NCBI RefSeq assembly: GCF_015160855.1
Contig: NZ_CP063373.1
Location: 930,001 to 994,000 of the forward strand
DNA: 64,000 nucleotides
Source of the DNA: Streptomyces ferrugineus
GTDB taxonomy: Bacteria > Actinomycetota > Actinomycetes > Streptomycetales > Streptomycetaceae
Reading direction: 5' to 3'
A model generated the notes under the pieces. It worked only from the letters and a program-made list of their open reading frames with translations, had not been told where the DNA came from and ran no database searches. Numbering within the stretch: position 1 is the stretch's first letter; every line of letters starts with the position of its first letter. Below, one piece after another: positions 61,731-64,000 of the stretch. A program made the translations under genes and the position numbers.

Positions 61731-62851
61731 CAGTCGGGCCCGGTCAGCTCGCCGTCGCCGTGCAGGAAACTTTCCAGGCTGGGGGTCAGGCCCGCCACCT
61801 GTCCGGACGCAAGCCGGTACAGGACGTAATAGCCCTCGCGGCGGCGCTCCAGCAGGCCCGCGTCCGCCAGCACCCGCAGGTGCTTGGACAGGGCGGCCTC
61901 GCTGACGCCGACGAGCGGGGCCAACTCCTGTGTGCTGCGCGGGCGTTCGGCGAGCAGTCGCAGGGCGCGCAGCCGGGTGTCGTCGGCGAGCGCGCGGAGT
62001 GTGCCGACGAGCCTGGTCGGCGGAATCCGCGGGCGGGCTTCCCGGACGATCGAGGAGACGGGGAAGACGAGCCCGAGGGGCCACGGACCGTCGCAGTTGA
62101 CGCGTACGTGCGGCCACACGTAGGCGCTGGGGGCGAGGACGAGTGTGTCGTCCGGGCCGATGGCGACCTCGTGGTCGTGCGGCCGCTCCAGCCAGAAGCG
62201 TTCGGCCTGCGGATCGCTGCGCACCTCCGGCCATAGGCCGCGGAGCATCCCGTACAGGCCGCGCTGCTCGATCTGGTGCCCGGCCTCGCTGACGCCGGCG
62301 GCGAGTTCGGGTTCGAGCCGTGCCCATTCCTCCTCGAACGCCTCCCGCCAGTAGCGCTCCAGCATGCTCAGGAACCGTTCGAGCAACGCGCGGGGATCGT
62401 CGAGGAGCATCGCGGCCATCGCTTCGTCGCTTTCCCGTGCGACTCGCTCCCGCAACAGGCCGCGTACCTCCGGTTCGTCCAGCACGCGCGGATCCCTGCC
62501 CTCGCCGCCGCCCGGCCAGGGCGTGAGCAGGGGGACGGCGAACTCCAGGCGGACCAGCTTCGGATCCGCCCCGCGCAAGCCGGCCAGTTCGTCGTCGAAG
62601 TCCGTCAGTCCACCGGTCGGCCGCGGAAAGAGGAACTCGGGGAAGTACGAGCGCACCGCGTAGGAGAACGCCTCGATCTCCCGCTTCAGCGCCGGGGACA
62701 GCTTGCGCATCGCACGCACCCAGCCGTGCTGGACGGGGTGGTGCTTGGGCTCCACCAGCACATGGAGACTCAGTACGGCTTCCATCGTCGGCGAGTAGGC
62801 GAACCCCACCCGCTCCGCACCGCCGGCCGGGACCCGGAACACGATCGTCAT
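61730..62851 (-). CDS. ArsR-family regulator with N-terminal DUF5937 domain
   Basis: A 373-residue regulator. The first about 260 residues (MTIVFRVPAGGAERVGFAYSPTMEAVLSLHVLVEPKHHPVQHGWVR-like opening, LVLAPSAYVWPHVRVN later) match DUF5937. Residues about 285-350 are an ArsR winged helix (LVGTLRALADDTRLRALRLLAERPRSTQELAPLVGVSEAALSKHLRVLADAGLL). No metal-binding Cys pair is present, so the signal is probably not a metal. ATG 62851 overlaps the stop of an upstream frame. Confidence 0.88.
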   Translation of the reverse strand: MTIVFRVPAGGAERVGFAYSPTMEAVLSLHVLVEPKHHPVQHGWVRAMRKLSPALKREIEAFSYAVRSYFPEFLFPRPTGGLTDFDDELAGLRGADPKLVRLEFAVPLLTPWPGGGEGRDPRVLDEPEVRGLLRERVARESDEAMAAMLLDDPRALLERFLSMLERYWREAFEEEWARLEPELAAGVSEAGHQIEQRGLYGMLRGLWPEVRSDPQAERFWLERPHDHEVAIGPDDTLVLAPSAYVWPHVRVNCDGPWPLGLVFPVSSIVREARPRIPPTRLVGTLRALADDTRLRALRLLAERPRSTQELAPLVGVSEAALSKHLRVLADAGLLERRREGYYVLYRLASGQVAGLTPSLESFLHGDGELTGPD

Positions 62852-62944
62852 GACCCGTCATCCTTGCCCCATGGCGTCCGCGACGGGAGCCGCGCCGCGC
62901 CGCGTTCTCGGCCTTCGGCCTGCACCGGTGTCGTGAGCGTGTGC

Positions 62945-63273
62945 AGGACGGCGTCGGCCATGGCGTGTTCGCGCGCTCGTCGGGGTGGACGGCGGCCGCG
63001 TCGCTGTCGCAGATGAGGGGGCCGATCCAGCGGGTGCCGGTACGTCATGTCGCCGGGCGCGATGGGCAGTTCGCGGCCGCACTCGTCGACGTCGGAGGGC
63101 AGGATCGCGGGGTGGCCGACGACGTGGACCGCTGCCTCGGGGGCGTGTCGTTCTGCGACTCGGCCGGACTGAACGTGCCGCACCGTCGTCGAGGCCCGTC
63201 GCACCGTCCGCCACGCGTTGTGCTGGCGCTTCCCTGGCGGAGACCGAAAGCGATCTGCAACACCCTTCTGTAA
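62945..63273 (+). other. Decayed region with STAS-like fragment; no intact gene seen
   Basis: On the plus strand, VDRCLGGVSFCDSAGLNV (about 63130-63180) closely resembles the phosphorylation loop of STAS anti-anti-sigma factors, but the flanking sequence does not. On the minus strand, a frame ending at 62848 also has good GC3 bias but changes frame twice between 62950 and 63040. The stretch probably contains remnants of one or two genes. Confidence 0.35.
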
Positions 63274-63291
63274 CCGTTCCGGTTCGCCGCG

Positions 63292-63320
63292 TTGACACCC
63301 CGCACACCCACCCTTAGTGT
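63292..63320 (+). promoter_or_regulatory. Candidate promoter upstream of the sugar-binding protein gene
   Basis: TTGACA (63292-63297), a 17-bp spacer and TAGTGT (63315-63320) fit a vegetative sigma factor. It is 441 bp upstream of the lipoprotein gene, implying a long leader; 63321-63760 shows no convincing gene. Confidence 0.5.
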
Positions 63321-63760
63321 CACGCCAGCATTCCGAACATGTGACGACATTTCGAACGCTGAAAGGCGAGTGTCCTGTGCATCCCGGAAGCAGCACGCAC
63401 GTGGCCGGAACGCCGCGGCGGGCCGCAGCAGAGCCCTGATCGGCGATCTGCGGGACACCGAGGCGCCTGAGCGCCGTCTCGAGCAACGTGCCGGCCGACC
63501 TGACCTCAACCACTGAGCGAAGTCCGCCGGTTGCTCACTCGCCTTGAAACCTGTGCACAAGACGCCCGACGATCTCGGCGGCCACGTGCGGACCTCTGAA
63601 GTCCCTGGACACCGCCCGGGAGCGGGTACGGCGCGTCCGACTTGCCTTCGACCTGCCTTCGACCTGCCGGCCGACTGCCCGGCTCGCTCCACCGCTTCGC
63701 CATCCACACCTGATACGCCGTCATCTCGCTCAACGGCGAGAAGAACAAGGACCAATCGCT

Positions 63761-64000
63761 ATGTTCAACCGAAGAGCCACCCTCGCCGCCCTCGCCGGAG
63801 CCGCCTCCCTCGCCCTCACCCTGTCCGCATGCGGCCAGAACAGCGAGGGCAGCTCCGAGAGCAGCTCCGAGGGCGGTACCGTCGGCATTGCCATGCCGAC
63901 CCAGACATCCGAGCGCTGGCTCACCGACGGCAAGAGCCTCGTTGAGAACCTGAAGGTCAAGGGGTACGAGACCAAGCTGGTCTACGGCGGCGACGACCCG
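63761..64000 (+). CDS. Sugar ABC transporter substrate-binding lipoprotein (5' part only)
   Basis: The first 80 codons are visible. A lipoprotein signal (MFNRRATLAALAGAASLALTLSACGQ, lipobox LSAC, lipidated Cys24) is followed by a Ser/Glu-rich linker. The mature domain begins GGTVGIAMPTQTSERWLTDGKSLVENLKVKGYETKLVYGGDDP-like (about 38-80), matching the ChvE/XylF-type periplasmic sugar-binding family. ATG 63761 has AAGGA 9 nt upstream. The ATPase and permease genes are expected beyond the right edge. Confidence 0.9.
   Translation, partial: MFNRRATLAALAGAASLALTLSACGQNSEGSSESSSEGGTVGIAMPTQTSERWLTDGKSLVENLKVKGYETKLVYGGDDP

Noticed and set aside
62848..63513. An intact gene upstream of the ArsR/DUF5937 regulator, suggested by an ATGA overlap
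   Set aside because: Coding character changes frame within it and no family or ribosome site is visible; kept only as a decayed region.
1..64000. tRNA, rRNA, insertion sequence or integrase with attachment sites
   Set aside because: No cloverleaf, rRNA-like stretch, transposase or integrase sequence was found on either strand.

Overview
The window is about 70% GC with strongly G/C-biased third codon positions. It carries many GTG starts and 4-bp start/stop overlaps, XRE/DUF397 and DUF574 genes, a two-domain FO synthase, and a TTA codon inside a regulator. All of this points to a Streptomyces chromosome. The part from fbiC through the D-Ala-D-Ala carboxypeptidase, XRE/DUF397 pair and glutathione peroxidase looks like the S. 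coelicolor SCO4429-SCO4444 neighbourhood as I remember it; this was not checked by alignment.

Layout. 1-2.8 kb: the 5' part of a bifunctional teichoic-acid-type glycosyl/glycerophosphotransferase. 3-20.8 kb: an oxidoreductase and catabolic stretch with three luciferase-like (LLM) oxidoreductases, an SDR, an amidohydrolase, an aldehyde dehydrogenase, a Ddn-type F420 enzyme and fbiC, which makes the F420 chromophore. Interleaved are two secreted beta-rich paralogues and a LuxR regulator with a TTA codon. A shared palindrome, TCTGACG-N3-CGTCAGA, precedes several of these genes and recurs at 32.46 kb between an SDR and an EthD-like gene, which suggests one dispersed regulon. 21.1-23.9 kb: a degenerate ADP-ribosylglycohydrolase and an ECF sigma / CU044_5270 pair.

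24.0-29.9 kb: a tightly coupled seven-gene phospho-signalling operon: FHA/winged-helix protein, SPFH-like protein, PP2C-like phosphatase, Ser/Thr kinase, vWA protein, PH-like protein, and a membrane protein with a RanBP2-type zinc finger. It resembles the TerY-P (vWA/PP2C/kinase) triads but has extra partners and no TerD gene. 29.9-42.5 kb: housekeeping and conserved genes (symporter, SDR, XRE/DUF397 pair, GPP34, carboxypeptidase, large membrane protein, MerR, glutathione peroxidase). 42.5-51.2 kb: accessory DNA with gene remnants (frameshifted ORF, truncated ORF, TPR fragment, MMPL fragment), a 42-residue membrane protein, an HTH regulator with a 30-bp palindrome, and a solitary rpoA far from any ribosomal-protein gene.

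51.3-59.6 kb: the most notable locus, a complete-looking circular-bacteriocin cluster. A 95-residue precursor matches AS-48 and carnocyclin in its core. It is followed by a 12-bp-stem hairpin, a SpoIIM/DUF95 membrane protein, two small membrane proteins, two ABC systems and a LuxR-type two-component system, nearly all coupled. 59.6-64 kb: a repeat-rich remnant, a small hypothetical gene, an ArsR/DUF5937-MFS pair, a degraded STAS-like stretch, and the start of a sugar-binding lipoprotein gene. No tRNA, rRNA, CRISPR array or insertion sequence was seen.
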